Assembly (NCBI GenBank): GCA_003133265.1
Contig: PKWQ01000263.1
Location: 1 to 24,499, forward strand
Direction of reading: 5' to 3'
DNA length: 24,499 nucleotides
Source of the DNA: Acetobacteraceae bacterium
GTDB lineage: Bacteria; Pseudomonadota; Alphaproteobacteria; Acetobacterales; Acetobacteraceae
The notes beneath the pieces were generated by a model. The model was not told the DNA's origin, searched no databases, and worked only from the letters and a program-made list of their open reading frames with translations. The position numbers and the translations under genes are program-made. Below, piece after piece: positions 1-9,814 of the stretch. Within the stretch, counting starts at the first letter, position 1. Every line of letters starts with the position of its first letter.

Positions 1-1330
1 CGTTGCCCTCGCCGCCGGCCAGCGTGTCATTGTTGCCGCCGCCATAGATCGTCGTGTTGCCACTGCCGCCGAACACCGAACCGTTGTTGCCGCCGACCGC
101 GCTGATAAAGTCGGCCCCCTGGCCGCCGAACAGCGTGTTGGCGCCGTGGCCGCCGTAGATGATATCGTTGTTGGTGCCGCCGAGGATGGTGTCGTTGCCG
201 TCGTTGCCGCTGATCGTGTCGCGGCCGGTGCCGCCGTAGATCGTATCGGCCCCAGCGTCGCCATAGATGATGTCGTTTCCGCTGCCGCCGATGATGGTGT
301 CGTTGCCGCCCTGGCCGCGGATCGAATCGTTGCCGCTGCCTCCGACAATGGTGTCGGCACCATTGCCGCCAAGGATCGTGCTGCTGCCGGTGCCGCCGTA
401 GATTGTATTGCCGCCGTTACCGCCCTGGATGTAGTCGTTTCCGCTATTGCCGTAGATCGTGCTGCTGCCCGGGCCGCCATAGATCGTATCGTTGCCAGTG
501 CCGCCATTGATCGTCTCGGTTCCGCGACCCTCGATAAGCTCGTTGCCGCCGCCGCCCAGGATGGTATCGAAGCCTGGGCCGCCAACGATGGTATCCGGGC
601 CGGTGCTGCCATAGAGGATGTTGTTTGCCCCGCCGCCGAAGATCTGGTCGCCGTTCGGCCCGGCATAGACGGTATCGTTGCCATCGCCGCCGGCTGGCTG
701 ACCGCCCGGCAAACCGTCAACCGGCAGGCCGATCGCCAAGGCCTCATGCTCGTTGCCGTATTTTAGCAGCAGCGCGAGGCTCGGGGCCCCCGCGAAGATC
801 ACGTTCTGGCCGTTGGTTGCCGGCTGGCCAAACAGGATCGCCGCCTGGTTGGCCAGCGTCAATGCCTCGGCATTCTCGTAGGACGCCTTGACTCCGCCGT
901 AGATCAGGTTGGCGCCGCTGCCGCCGACCAGCAGGTTGTTGCCGCCGCCGCCGACGATGGTGCTGCCGTTGCCGCCCTCGATGATGTCGTTGCCGGAACC
1001 GCCCACCAGCAGGTCGCCGCCGCCAACACCGTTGATGACGGAGGGTCCGGCCTTGATGTTCTCGCTGGTGCCGCCGAAGACGGTGTTGTCGGCGCCGGGC
1101 ACATTGATGACGTCGGCGCCGCTGGTGCCGTAGATCAGGTTATGACCCAGGCTTCCGCCGGTGATCGTGGAGCCAGCCCCGACGCCGAGGCTGTTCGGCG
1201 TGCCGCCATAGATCGTATCGGTCCCGACGCCCGCCTGAATCTGGTCGGCGCCGCCGCCGCCCTCGATCCGGTCGTTGCCGCCACCCGCAATGATCGTGTC
1301 GGCGCCCGTGCCACCGATGATCGTCTCGTT
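1..1330 (-). repeat. RTX-type nonapeptide repeat block of the giant protein
   Basis: Read on the minus strand, the segment encodes about forty glycine-rich units of the form GGxGxDxIxGG, for example GGSGNDIIYGDAGADTIYGG. Many units carry Asn, Ser or Thr where the calcium-binding Asp is expected (GGNGGNTIYGG, GGTGSSTILGG), so only part of the block is likely to bind calcium. A stretch at roughly 735-900 encodes about 50 non-RTX residues (around NAEALTLANQAAILFG) that split the array. The block continues past the left edge. Confidence 0.9.
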
Positions 1331-4300
1331 CACCGTCGTGGTGCCGTCCGCCTCGGTCAGCGCGCCGCCGATATTCAGCAAGTTCTTGCCGACCCCGAGT
1401 GCGTCGACCCCAAGTGTCGAGTAGATGCCGGTGACGTTCTTGAATTCCTCGCTGCTGCCGTCGCCGGCCGTCACGATGATGTCGCCCGGCCCGCGCTCGG
1501 TTATCGCGAAATTGTCGCCGCCTTCCTGCGTCGGTCCCTTGACCTGATAATAGCCGACGGGCGGCGATGCGCCGGTATATGTGCCGCCCCCGTACGTAGG
1601 GAGCGGTTCCCAGACACCGCGATTTTTCCAGAGCGGCCCGGTGAAGAGCGTGACGACGCCATTCGCATCCTGGGATCCCAGCAGCTCCGCCGTATCGAAG
1701 CAGTTGGCGTTCGCAGTGAAATCGAACAGCGTGACGCTGACCAGCGTCTGCGTGAAGGTCGCGAACAGAACCGATTCCGTGGCGTCAAGCTCGAAATTGA
1801 CCGAGCCATCCAGATTGAACGCGCACAGCGGATTGCCGAATTCCGAAATCCAGGCAGTGAACTCGCCAATCCGGGTTTTGCCGTCGCCGTCGTTCGCCTT
1901 GTGGTAGGCGGCGGTGCCGTAATCAGCAGGCGCGGAGTCCTTCAGCGAGACGCCGATGCCCAACGTTATGCCACCGCTGACGCCCGCGCTCAGCAGCCCG
2001 CCGAGACCGACGCTGGCCCCTACGGCAACCCCCCCCAGGATGCCGACATACGTGGCCGGCAGTCCGTCCGACTGCTTGGTGTCGTCGATGAAGAATCCGG
2101 CCGCCAAATCTCCGGCAATGGCGGAACTGTTGCCGATCCTGATGTCGGCCGCGGCCTGCACCAGGCCGTAGGTGTCATAGCCGGCGGCGAACCGTACATC
2201 GATGCCGACCTTCGCAATAAGGTTGGCGGTGATGAACGGATAGACCGGGATGTCGACCTGGAAGTTCGCGGTCGCAATCAACTCCGGCGCCTGAATATGC
2301 ACCAGCGTCACCTGCTGGCCGAACATCAGGCCCACCAGGCTCATCGGATTGTCGAGAATCGGGAAGGTGATGGCGCCAGCGCCGACGGACGTCATATCCG
2401 ACGCGAAGGTCGAGTTGGCGCTGTTGGCTTGATTGTCGATCGCGCTTTGCGTGGCGAAGGCCAGATCGCCGACGCTGTTTTGCATGTCGCTGACCAGCTG
2501 GCTGTATCCCCCACCGCTGCTGGTATCGGGGATGGCGCTGCCGCCGCTGCCGGGCGCTTGCCGCAGATCGAACGAATCGAGATTGAAGCTGCCCAGACTC
2601 ACCATCAGCGGGCTGCCGCCGCCGCCGCTGAAGTCGCTGGCGAACTGGGTGATTCCCTGGAGGAACTGGAAGAATTCCGAAACGTTCTTCGCGTCGCCGC
2701 CGAAAATCTGCACGACGGCGGCAAGCAGGCTTTCATTGACGATAGGCACTTGGGTATTGAGGAAGCTCAGGATCGGCTCGATCGGCTTCAGCACGCTGAC
2801 AACCGGCCCAAGCACGGAGCCGAGATAGTTGTTCAGGAAGGAGCCAAAATCGAGCGATATGCCGTTCAGCGCAACGTTCGGCGCGACGGTGGCATTGAGG
2901 CTGCTGCCGCTGAACGTCCATGGTGTCTGGCCCGCTCCTCCGATCAGAAGCTGGGCCACGAAGTTCGGATAGGCCTTGTCGACCGCGCCGCCGGTGATGT
3001 CGAACCCAAGCGCCAGATCGAGGTCGACCGACGCGCTGCCGGAGAACGTCGCACTGATACCCGGCAGGCTGCTGGAGCCCAGCGAACCCACCGTGACCGT
3101 CTGCGCCCCGCCGGTGAAGCCGCCGGCGAACTTCAGATCGGCCTGCGTCGCCAGCGCCAGGACGCCCGTTATCGGATCGACCTTGGTCGGGTCCGGCTGC
3201 GTCGCCGTCACGGCGAGGAAGCCAAGCTGCGCCGTCAACTGGGCGCCGGTGGACAGCGCGGCCTTCATCTCGACCGACAGATCGTTGCCGGTGCCCGCCG
3301 TCTTGATATACAGACCGGAACTGCGACTGATGCCAAAATCGAGCGCCAGGGTCCATAGCAGGCTGACGTTGATCGCGCCGTTGTTGACCGACAGGCCCAG
3401 ACCCGGCAGGCCGAGATTGAAGTTGATCGGCACGCTCGGGGCGTATGTGCCGCCGAGGTTGATAATAAACTGGATGTTCTGGATCGACTGGGCGGATGGC
3501 GCATTGCTGCCGTTGTAGGTCGTGAAGCCCGACCCGGTGTCGAACTGTATCTGTACGGCGGTCATTTCGCTGCTGCCCGCCGGCAGCAGGTTCGCGCCGC
3601 TCGGCCCAAGTGCCGCGAACAGCGCGTCCTGCACCGGCTTGAAGCCTGCCGCCGCGCCCATCGCATCGATCTCGCTCTTGAGCTGACCGATGAAATTTCC
3701 GGCCGACTGAAGCGCGTTGCCGACCAGCGGGATATCCAGCCCGAACAGCTTGCTGTTCAGCAGCGATTGCAGCGTGCCGAGATAGGTATCCAGCGCGCCA
3801 ATGATCCCCTTGTCGTTGCCCAGCAGATCGATGCTGCTGAAGATGCTGGAAAGGTTGGGCGCCGAGAAGGTGATGTCGTTGGTGAGATTGCCCTGGTTGA
3901 GCAACAGGTCGCTGGCGAAATGACCAAGATCGGGGATGCTGAGACTGAGCGTGCCGAGCGCGTTGGACACTGTCGGGCCGGCGATCGGCAGGCTGACCGT
4001 CACCTGCCCGTTGATCGTCGCATTGATCGGGCTGCTGCCGCCGAACCAGCCGCTGGAGCCGTTGGTCAGGTTTTGCAGATTGTAGCGCGGCTGGGCATTG
4101 CTCAGGCTGATGCTGAAACTTGCCGGCTGCGACGCATTTCCCATCGCGCTCAATGCCAGGGAGCCGCCGGTAATGAACAGCCCCATCGGTCCCATCGACA
4201 GATTGGCCGAGGCCAGTCCGGGATCGCTGATCAGCAATCCGAGGATGAGCGTGGTGGCCGAGTTGAGATCGACGACCGGACTTGCCGGGTTCGTCAGGTC

Positions 4301-7300
4301 GATGTCGAGCACCAGATTGAAGCTGGCGCTTGGCGCCACCGTCACATTGCTGCCGGTGAAGTCGGTAACGCCGGGGAGATTCGCCCCACCCGATACATGC
4401 AGCGCCGTCAGGTCGAAATTCATCGGCAGGCTGGTCGATGCAAGCGTTGGCGCGAACGACAGGCCCAGCTTCAGGATGCCGTTGGACAGAGCGAGTGTGA
4501 CGTAGCTCCCGGTGGTGGATATCCCGAACGCCTCGTCGATCGCGGCATCCAGCGTTGCCTGAAGCTGATCCAGCGTGAAATTGATGCCCGGCTGCATGTC
4601 CGCGGCGAGGCTGGTGAAGTCCTGGGTGATGCCAAGCGCGCTGCCGAGCGAAACGTCGATCAGCGGCACCTTCTCACCGAGCAGCCCATTCGACGCGAAG
4701 GCGCTGACGAAGCTGCCGAGTTGCGTTATCGCGGCCTTGGCATTGGCGAAGGAGAAGTTTTGCAGGCTGGCGAGGCCTTCCAGATGCGTCGCGTCTGCCG
4801 TCCACGACCCGAGCTGGAAGATGTTGGACGCATTCAGGGTCAGCGCCGCCTGGGAGTCGAGACCAAGCTCGGTGCCCAGCGTGCCGGGCACCGAAACCAG
4901 CAGATTCAGCGACGCGGTGCCGCCCAGTGTGGCGCCGGACGGGAAGTACGACGCGATGGCGGCGGGATTGGCGAGCAGGCTGTTCAGCAACACGGTCCCG
5001 CTCAGCGACAGCGCAACGGTCGGGTCGATCGCTACGGTGGCCGGGCCGAACCCGATATCGACGATGCCGAACCGCGCGGTGCCGCTCAGGTTCCCGGTCA
5101 GTGCCAGGGTGGCGCCGAGTTGCAGCGTGGTCAGGCTGACCTGATTGGCGAAGTTCTGCGAGCCGACCAGCGCCAGCGTCGGCGCGGCGCTGATATCGTT
5201 GGTCCCGATGCCGAGCTGGTTGCCGGCGGCGGCCTGCACGACGATCGAGGATGCCGATCCGTTGGTGGTGAACAGCAGGCGTCCATTGCTGTCGATCTGC
5301 GCCAGCACGCCCGGCAGCCCGGCGCCCGCGAGGTCGGCATTCACCGCCTTCAGCGCCTTGGTGATCTCGTCCGTCAGGTTCTGCGCCGTCGTGTTCGCGG
5401 CGGTCGAGGCCGCGGTGACGGTCACCGGGAATGTCGATCGCCCATCCACGGTGATCGAGAACGTCTGATCGCTGGCAAGAATGAAGTTGGACGGCACCGC
5501 GGCGACGGAGGCCTCGACCGAGACCAGAGGTGCGCCGGCCTCGCCCGACTGCATCGCCGACAGTCCGAGGCCGATCTGCGCCGCCGATGGAGCGGAGATC
5601 TGCAACGTACTGCCATAGCCGGAGATCGCGAACGACAGAATGTTCGAACTGGTCAGGGTGATCGCTATGGGCGTGTGGCCGGCGGCCTTGAGCGCGGTGT
5701 TCAGCGGCGTCAGCGCGGTCTGCACCTGCGCCAGCAATTGCTGTTGGTTGCTGTTGCCCGATGTCGAGGCGGCGGTGATCGTGATCGGCGTCGCGGTGCC
5801 GCCATCCGCTGTCACGGTGAACGTGGCATCGGCGGACAGCCTGCCATTGCTTGGCAGGGCAGCGGTGCCGAGCAGCGTCGCCGTCGGCGTGTTCGCGGGC
5901 GCCAGACCGAGCCCGTACACCGCTGGGTCTTGCGGCGTGGAAATCACGTTCAGCGAGGTGAAGGCGCCCGCCGTCAGGCTCAATACCAATGCCTGGCCGC
6001 CGGAGATGTAGTTGCTGCTTGCCGTCACCAGATTTGCACCGAGGCCGGCGGCCTCCAGTGCCTTTTGCAGTGCCGCATTGATGTCGGCGACGAGGTTCGC
6101 AACGGTGGTGTTGCCCTGCGTCGCGGCGGCGCTGACCGTGACCGGCACGACCGTCGGGTTGCTGCCCTGGGCGGACAGCGACAGATTGAAATGCGCGTCC
6201 GCGCCGGCCGGCAGCACGCCATTCGCCGGCAGCACCGTTCCCCCCTGCACCTGCACGGCGGATGGCGACAGGTTGAAGCCGAACGCGACGGAGACCGTGC
6301 CCGTGCCGCTGACCGACAGCGACGCCGTGGTGGCCGCGACATTGGACAGATCGCCGAGGATCGTACCGGCCGAGGCGGTCAGGTCATAGTTGAATGTGGC
6401 CGGCGTGGCCGCGAAAATCTCGGCCAGCGTGAAGGCGACATTGAGCTGGTTGCTGCCTGACGTGTAGCTGGTGGTGACGGCGCTGAGACCGGACAGCGCA
6501 TCGAGCTCCTGGACGAACTGCTGGAGGCTGGTGAAGTTGGGGTTGCCCTTGCTGTCGCTCAGCGGGCCGGTCACGTCGCTGGCGTAAACCGCACCGAAAT
6601 CGGCGGCCTTGCCGACAGTCAGGCTGGTCAGCGGCACCTGCGCCGCGAGCAGGCTCGAATTGCCGATCCCGGTCAACGTCGAGCCGATGGCATCCAGCGC
6701 GCCGAGCAGGTCGGTCGGCGTCAGGTTGGCGAAGGCGTTGAAGTTGGTGGCGTTGTAGCCGGTGATCGTGACCGAAGGCGCCGCGCCGCTGAGTGGATCG
6801 CCGACCAGCACGATCGACGCCGACGCGGAGGCAAGATTGCCGAAGCTCGACGTCACCGGCAGGGTGGCGGAAAACGTCGATGCCTCGGCCACGACGCTCA
6901 GCAAACCGGTAACGTTGGTGCCGATGATCTGGCTGATCGTCTGCGGCTGCGGGCCATCGGTGCCGCCACCCGGCAGCACCGCGCCAGCCTGTGCGTTGAG
7001 CGCAATCGCGCCGCTCGCCACCTGCGCGCCGAGCACCCCGACGCTGGCCGCGAAACTGAGGCCGGTCGCCGCCACGTTCACCTGCGCGTCGAGCTGGTTC
7101 AGCCGGACGAACGTCGCATCCGCCGGCCCCAGATTCTGCGTCAGCGTGACGCCGAAGGTCAGGCCGAGCTTCAGTGTGCTGGTGTAGGGCACGCTACTGG
7201 AGAACGTCACGTTGTCGGCGGCCGAACCGCCGGCGAGGGCGATCGCCTGGTTGCCGGCATACGACGCCGTCAAGGCGAGGTTGAACAGCAGCAGGTCCGT

Positions 7301-9586
7301 GCCGGGGGTCAGCCCGAAGCTTTCCGCCGCTGTCGCATTCACCGCCGGGATCAGCCCGGCATAAAGCTGGGTCGGATCGGCGGTGAGCGTGAAGCCCGGG
7401 TTGACGGCATCGAACGTAGCCAACGCGCTGTTGATCGCCGACGCGAAGCCGCCGGTGCTGGCGCCCGCGACCGCATAGGATTGTATCGCGCTGGCGATGG
7501 CGCTGAGTACGGTGGGCAGCCCGCTGAGCTGGCTCAGATCCGCGCCGAGCAACGGCAGGGTTGTCGCGAACGCGCCGGTCTGGCCCGCGGCGTTGGAGAC
7601 CGTGGTCGCCCATTCGCCAAGCAATTGCAGCCCGGCCGAGGCGGACGCGCCGATCTGCGCGGCGGTCAGCAAGCTGCTCGGCGCGACGTTCAGGGCGGCC
7701 GCCTGCGAACTGCCGGTGACTTGCGGGTTATTGCTGCTGGCGGCCTGGTTCAGGTACCAGGTGATGCCGACCGGCGCGGTGGACACGCCATCCGCGCCGA
7801 CCAGCGGCAGCGTCGCCTGGATCGCCCCGGTATAAACGGGTGCGGCGAGCGCGGCGGTCGGGTTCGCCGTCAGTTGCGCCAGCGTCACCCGCCCGCCGCC
7901 GGTGTTGACGAAACCGACCGTCGCGGTGGCCGGCTGGGTCGGATCGGCGGCGCTGCCGTTCGCCGCGCCGACCGCGATGCTGCCGCCGTTCACCTGCACG
8001 CGGATCAGCCCGAGTGCCGCCGTCGCCGTGATCGGCGACGCGGTGACAGCATCGAAAGCCAAGCCGAGCGTACTGCCGCTTTCGATCAGCATCAGGCGAT
8101 TGCTGTCGGTCTTCGACGTATCGAAGGACAGGCCCAGGTTGAGGGTGGCGCTCGCCGTCCCGGTCGCGTGCAGGGTGCCGTTCAGCGCCAGGTTGGCGCC
8201 GCCCACCTGCGTGTCGATCGCATACGGCACCGTGGTGTCGAATGTCTTGCTGGCTGTCACCAGCATGTCGAGTTCGTTGTTGGCGGTGTTGACGGTGAAC
8301 GTCACGGTACCGCCGAGATGCGCCTGAAGCGCGGTCGCCACCTGAGTAAGCGAAGTGGCGCTGGATACCGCGCTCGCCGCGTCGGAGAATTCCGTACCGA
8401 AATTGAACAGTTGGCCGAGGTCCTGCCCGAGCACCGGCACGCTCGCGCCAAAGCCGGCGCTGCCCGCCGCCGACTGGATCAGCCCGGGCAACGCGGCAAC
8501 CGCCTGGCGAACCAGCGCCGGCGAGATCGTGTCGAGCTGCGCCCAGGCGCCGAGGCTGCCCAGATTGGAGCTGCCGACGGCGGCGAGATTGCCGGACCAG
8601 TTGAGCTGCAGCGATTGCGGGCCACCCGCCACCAGGCTGGAGCTGATCGGCAGGGTCAGGCTCGCGGTGCCGGAGAGGCCGGTCGTGACCAGGGACGCCA
8701 ATGGCGTGGCGATGAACTCGGCTGGGGTGATGTAGTTGTTGGTATCGCCGGCGATCGGGTCCTTCAGCTGCACCGTCGCGGTGGCACTGACCGCGGCAGT
8801 GCCGCCGGCGATCGTGGCATCGGCCGCGCCGAGCGTCGCCGCGCTGCCGAAGCTGGCCGCCGCCAGGGCCACGCCCTCGGTGATCGTCGTCGGCTGGATG
8901 AAGAAGCCCGGCGTGGCGCCGGTCACGCTGCCGGTGTCGAAGCCGAAGGTCAGCGCCATCGACACGGTCGCCTGCCCGGACAGCGGGGGGGGCGTGGCGA
9001 TCTGCAAGCTGATCCCGGCGCTGTCCTCGGTGAGGTTGAGCGGCGCGGTGATCGGCGTGCTGGTCTGAAACGCGGTGAGCGTAATCAGGTACTCGCCCTG
9101 CGCGAACTGGCCGAGCACCGTTCCGGCCTCCGCCGGGTCGGCATTGAGCGCCGCGGCGAGGCCCTCATACGTCGAGGCCGCGCCCGTGGAGGTGAAATAC
9201 GCCTGTGCCGGCTGCACCAGATGCGTCTGGATCTGCGCCGGCAGATCGACCAGATCGCCGACCGATGTGCTGACAACCGGAAGTTGCTGCGCGAGTTGCG
9301 CCGCCTGATTGAGCTGGTTGGCGGTCCAGCTCTCGAAGCTCTGAAGGCCGGCGAGCAGCGCGTTCTGCGTGGCCAGGGTGAGCGGGTCGGCCGACAACAG
9401 GACGCGCGGCTCCAGCGTCTCGAACACGAGCGGTGTGCGCAGCAGCCGGTCGGAGCGATTGGGGTGAGACCTGCGGGGACGAAGGGGGGCGGAAAAACCG
9501 GCATCGCCGCTGCCGCCGCCGTCGGAATTCTGTCCGAGGAGCGCTTGCCGGGAGACGGTTTGCAGCAACCTGTGGTAGAACCCCAT
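1..9586 (-). CDS. Giant secreted LEPR-XLL / RTX repeat protein (3' end beyond window)
   Basis: One minus-strand frame is open from the ATG at 9586 to the window edge, giving at least 3195 residues. GGGAG lies about 7 nt before the ATG. Residues 58-68 read LEPRVLLSADP, the short LEPR-XLL motif known from the N-termini of very large RTX/VCBS-like exported proteins; there is no classical signal peptide. The body (about residues 70-2650) is low in Cys and rich in Ala, Gly, Ser, Thr and Leu, with many beta-strand-like segments such as LxLGLSF and TVTVTAAS. It includes about three tandem ~119-residue units. The C-terminal ~440 visible residues are RTX-like nonapeptides (GGxGNDTIxGG). This architecture implies calcium-dependent folding outside the cell and type I secretion as a large adhesin or surface protein, but no secretion genes are visible. 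The real stop and any C-terminal secretion signal lie left of position 1. The family class is confident; the function is inferred. Confidence 0.9.
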   Translation of the reverse strand, partial: MGFYHRLLQTVSRQALLGQNSDGGGSGDAGFSAPLRPRRSHPNRSDRLLRTPLVFETLEPRVLLSADPLTLATQNALLAGLQSFESWTANQLNQAAQLAQQLPVVSTSVGDLVDLPAQIQTHLVQPAQAYFTSTGAASTYEGLAAALNADPAEAGTVLGQFAQGEYLITLTAFQTSTPITAPLNLTEDSAGISLQIATPPPLSGQATVSMALTFGFDTGSVTGATPGFFIQPTTITEGVALAAASFGSAATLGAADATIAGGTAAVSATATVQLKDPIAGDTNNYITPAEFIATPLASLVTTGLSGTASLTLPISSSLVAGGPQSLQLNWSGNLAAVGSSNLGSLGAWAQLDTISPALVRQAVAALPGLIQSAAGSAGFGASVPVLGQDLGQLFNFGTEFSDAASAVSSATSLTQVATALQAHLGGTVTFTVNTANNELDMLVTASKTFDTTVPYAIDTQVGGANLALNGTLHATGTASATLNLGLSFDTSKTDSNRLMLIESGSTLGLAFDAVTASPITATAALGLIRVQVNGGSIAVGAANGSAADPTQPATATVGFVNTGGGRVTLAQLTANPTAALAAPVYTGAIQATLPLVGADGVSTAPVGITWYLNQAASSNNPQVTGSSQAAALNVAPSSLLTAAQIGASASAGLQLLGEWATTVSNAAGQTGAFATTLPLLGADLSQLSGLPTVLSAIASAIQSYAVAGASTGGFASAINSALATFDAVNPGFTLTADPTQLYAGLIPAVNATAAESFGLTPGTDLLLFNLALTASYAGNQAIALAGGSAADNVTFSSSVPYTSTLKLGLTFGVTLTQNLGPADATFVRLNQLDAQVNVAATGLSFAASVGVLGAQVASGAIALNAQAGAVLPGGGTDGPQPQTISQIIGTNVTGLLSVVAEASTFSATLPVTSSFGNLASASASIVLVGDPLSGAAPSVTITGYNATNFNAFANLTPTDLLGALDAIGSTLTGIGNSSLLAAQVPLTSLTVGKAADFGAVYASDVTGPLSDSKGNPNFTSLQQFVQELDALSGLSAVTTSYTSGSNQLNVAFTLAEIFAATPATFNYDLTASAGTILGDLSNVAATTASLSVSGTGTVSVAFGFNLSPSAVQVQGGTVLPANGVLPAGADAHFNLSLSAQGSNPTVVPVTVSAAATQGNTTVANLVADINAALQKALEAAGLGANLVTASSNYISGGQALVLSLTAGAFTSLNVISTPQDPAVYGLGLAPANTPTATLLGTAALPSNGRLSADATFTVTADGGTATPITITAASTSGNSNQQQLLAQVQTALTPLNTALKAAGHTPIAITLTSSNILSFAISGYGSTLQISAPSAAQIGLGLSAMQSGEAGAPLVSVEASVAAVPSNFILASDQTFSITVDGRSTFPVTVTAASTAANTTAQNLTDEITKALKAVNADLAGAGLPGVLAQIDSNGRLLFTTNGSASSIVVQAAAGNQLGIGTNDISAAPTLALVGSQNFANQVSLTTLQLGATLALTGNLSGTARFGIVDIGFGPATVAIDPTVALSLSGTVLLNSLLANPAAIASYFPSGATLGGTASLNLLVSVPGTLGTELGLDSQAALTLNASNIFQLGSWTADATHLEGLASLQNFSFANAKAAITQLGSFVSAFASNGLLGEKVPLIDVSLGSALGITQDFTSLAADMQPGINFTLDQLQATLDAAIDEAFGISTTGSYVTLALSNGILKLGLSFAPTLASTSLPMNFDLTALHVSGGANLPGVTDFTGSNVTVAPSASFNLVLDIDLTNPASPVVDLNSATTLILGLLISDPGLASANLSMGPMGLFITGGSLALSAMGNASQPASFSISLSNAQPRYNLQNLTNGSSGWFGGSSPINATINGQVTVSLPIAGPTVSNALGTLSLSIPDLGHFASDLLLNQGNLTNDITFSAPNLSSIFSSIDLLGNDKGIIGALDTYLGTLQSLLNSKLFGLDIPLVGNALQSAGNFIGQLKSEIDAMGAAAGFKPVQDALFAALGPSGANLLPAGSSEMTAVQIQFDTGSGFTTYNGSNAPSAQSIQNIQFIINLGGTYAPSVPINFNLGLPGLGLSVNNGAINVSLLWTLALDFGISRSSGLYIKTAGTGNDLSVEMKAALSTGAQLTAQLGFLAVTATQPDPTKVDPITGVLALATQADLKFAGGFTGGAQTVTVGSLGSSSLPGISATFSGSASVDLDLALGFDITGGAVDKAYPNFVAQLLIGGAGQTPWTFSGSSLNATVAPNVALNGISLDFGSFLNNYLGSVLGPVVSVLKPIEPILSFLNTQVPIVNESLLAAVVQIFGGDAKNVSEFFQFLQGITQFASDFSGGGGSPLMVSLGSFNLDSFDLRQAPGSGGSAIPDTSSGGGYSQLVSDMQNSVGDLAFATQSAIDNQANSANSTFASDMTSVGAGAITFPILDNPMSLVGLMFGQQVTLVHIQAPELIATANFQVDIPVYPFITANLIAKVGIDVRFAAGYDTYGLVQAAADIRIGNSSAIAGDLAAGFFIDDTKQSDGLPATYVGILGGVAVGASVGLGGLLSAGVSGGITLGIGVSLKDSAPADYGTAAYHKANDGDGKTRIGEFTAWISEFGNPLCAFNLDGSVNFELDATESVLFATFTQTLVSVTLFDFTANANCFDTAELLGSQDANGVVTLFTGPLWKNRGVWEPLPTYGGGTYTGASPPVGYYQVKGPTQEGGDNFAITERGPGDIIVTAGDGSSEEFKNVTGIYSTLGVDALGVGKNLLNIGGALTEADGTTTVNETIIGGTGADTIIAGGGNDRIEGGGGADQIQAGVGTDTIYGGTPNSLGVGAGSTITGGSLGHNLIYGTSGADVINVPGADNTVFGGTSENIKAGPSVINGVGGGDLLVGGSGNDIIEGGNGSTIVGGGGNNLLVGGSGANLIYGGVKASYENAEALTLANQAAILFGQPATNGQNVIFAGAPSLALLLKYGNEHEALAIGLPVDGLPGGQPAGGDGNDTVYAGPNGDQIFGGGANNILYGSTGPDTIVGGPGFDTILGGGGNELIEGRGTETINGGTGNDTIYGGPGSSTIYGNSGNDYIQGGNGGNTIYGGTGSSTILGGNGADTIVGGSGNDSIRGQGGNDTIIGGSGNDIIYGDAGADTIYGGTGRDTISGNDGNDTILGGTNNDIIYGGHGANTLFGGQGADFISAVGGNNGSVFGGSGNTTIYGGGNNDTLAGGEGN
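5170..6200 (-). repeat. Three tandem ~119-residue units inside the giant protein
   Basis: Three diverged units recur with a period of 355-360 nt. Each has a strand-rich start (FSITVDG, FTVTADG, FNLSLSA), then VTVxAAST, then a helical stretch (NLVADINAALQKAL, QLLAQVQTALTPL, NLTDEITKALKAV), then a second strand pair ending in LGIG or LGLG. The anchors lie near 6135, 5780 and 5420. The pattern resembles the flagellin hook IN motif and related bacterial surface domains; that assignment is by eye. Confidence 0.6.
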
Positions 9587-9814
9587 GATCGCTCCCACCC
9601 GTCGGCGACGGCGGTGGTCGACCGCATGCGCTAACGGTTTCTTAAGCTATTCCGTTTCGGGTTCTATTGTCCACAATTGAAACAACTTGACCTGGATTTT
9701 TCATTTGTCTGGCGGAAACGAACGAAACAAAGCAATGTTTATAACAAAGTATCGTCCATCCTTCACGATAGCGTTCGGCGGCGTGGAGTGGATTTCCGCG
9801 CGGTAGCGACGAGT
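9587..9814 (-). promoter_or_regulatory. AT-rich leader and probable promoter region of the giant gene
   Basis: This 228-bp gap between the TPR-glycosyltransferase stop and the giant gene's ATG is clearly more AT-rich (9640-9770) than its surroundings and holds no convincing gene. On the minus strand a TATAAA box (9743-9738) lies 17 bp after GTGAAG (9766-9761), a weak -35. An inverted repeat TATCGT/ACGATA (9750-9755 and 9765-9770, 9-bp spacer) overlaps that -35. A second small palindrome, ATTGT-CC-ACAAT, is at 9666-9677. A promoter here would let the giant gene be expressed separately from the genes upstream. The exact boxes are tentative. Confidence 0.35.

Noticed and set aside
1..1330. Short, regularly spaced repeats that could look like a CRISPR array
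   Set aside because: The spacing is 27 bp or multiples in frame, copies are diverged, and the translation is RTX nonapeptides.
146..9634. Very long plus-strand open frames (for example 1142-3358, 3767-6460, 7481-9634) antisense to the giant gene
   Set aside because: They share the codon register of the minus-strand gene and arise because high-GC coding strands rarely give stop complements. Their translations are Arg/Gly/Ala-rich and lack family motifs, while the minus strand gives clear LEPR-XLL and RTX sequence.
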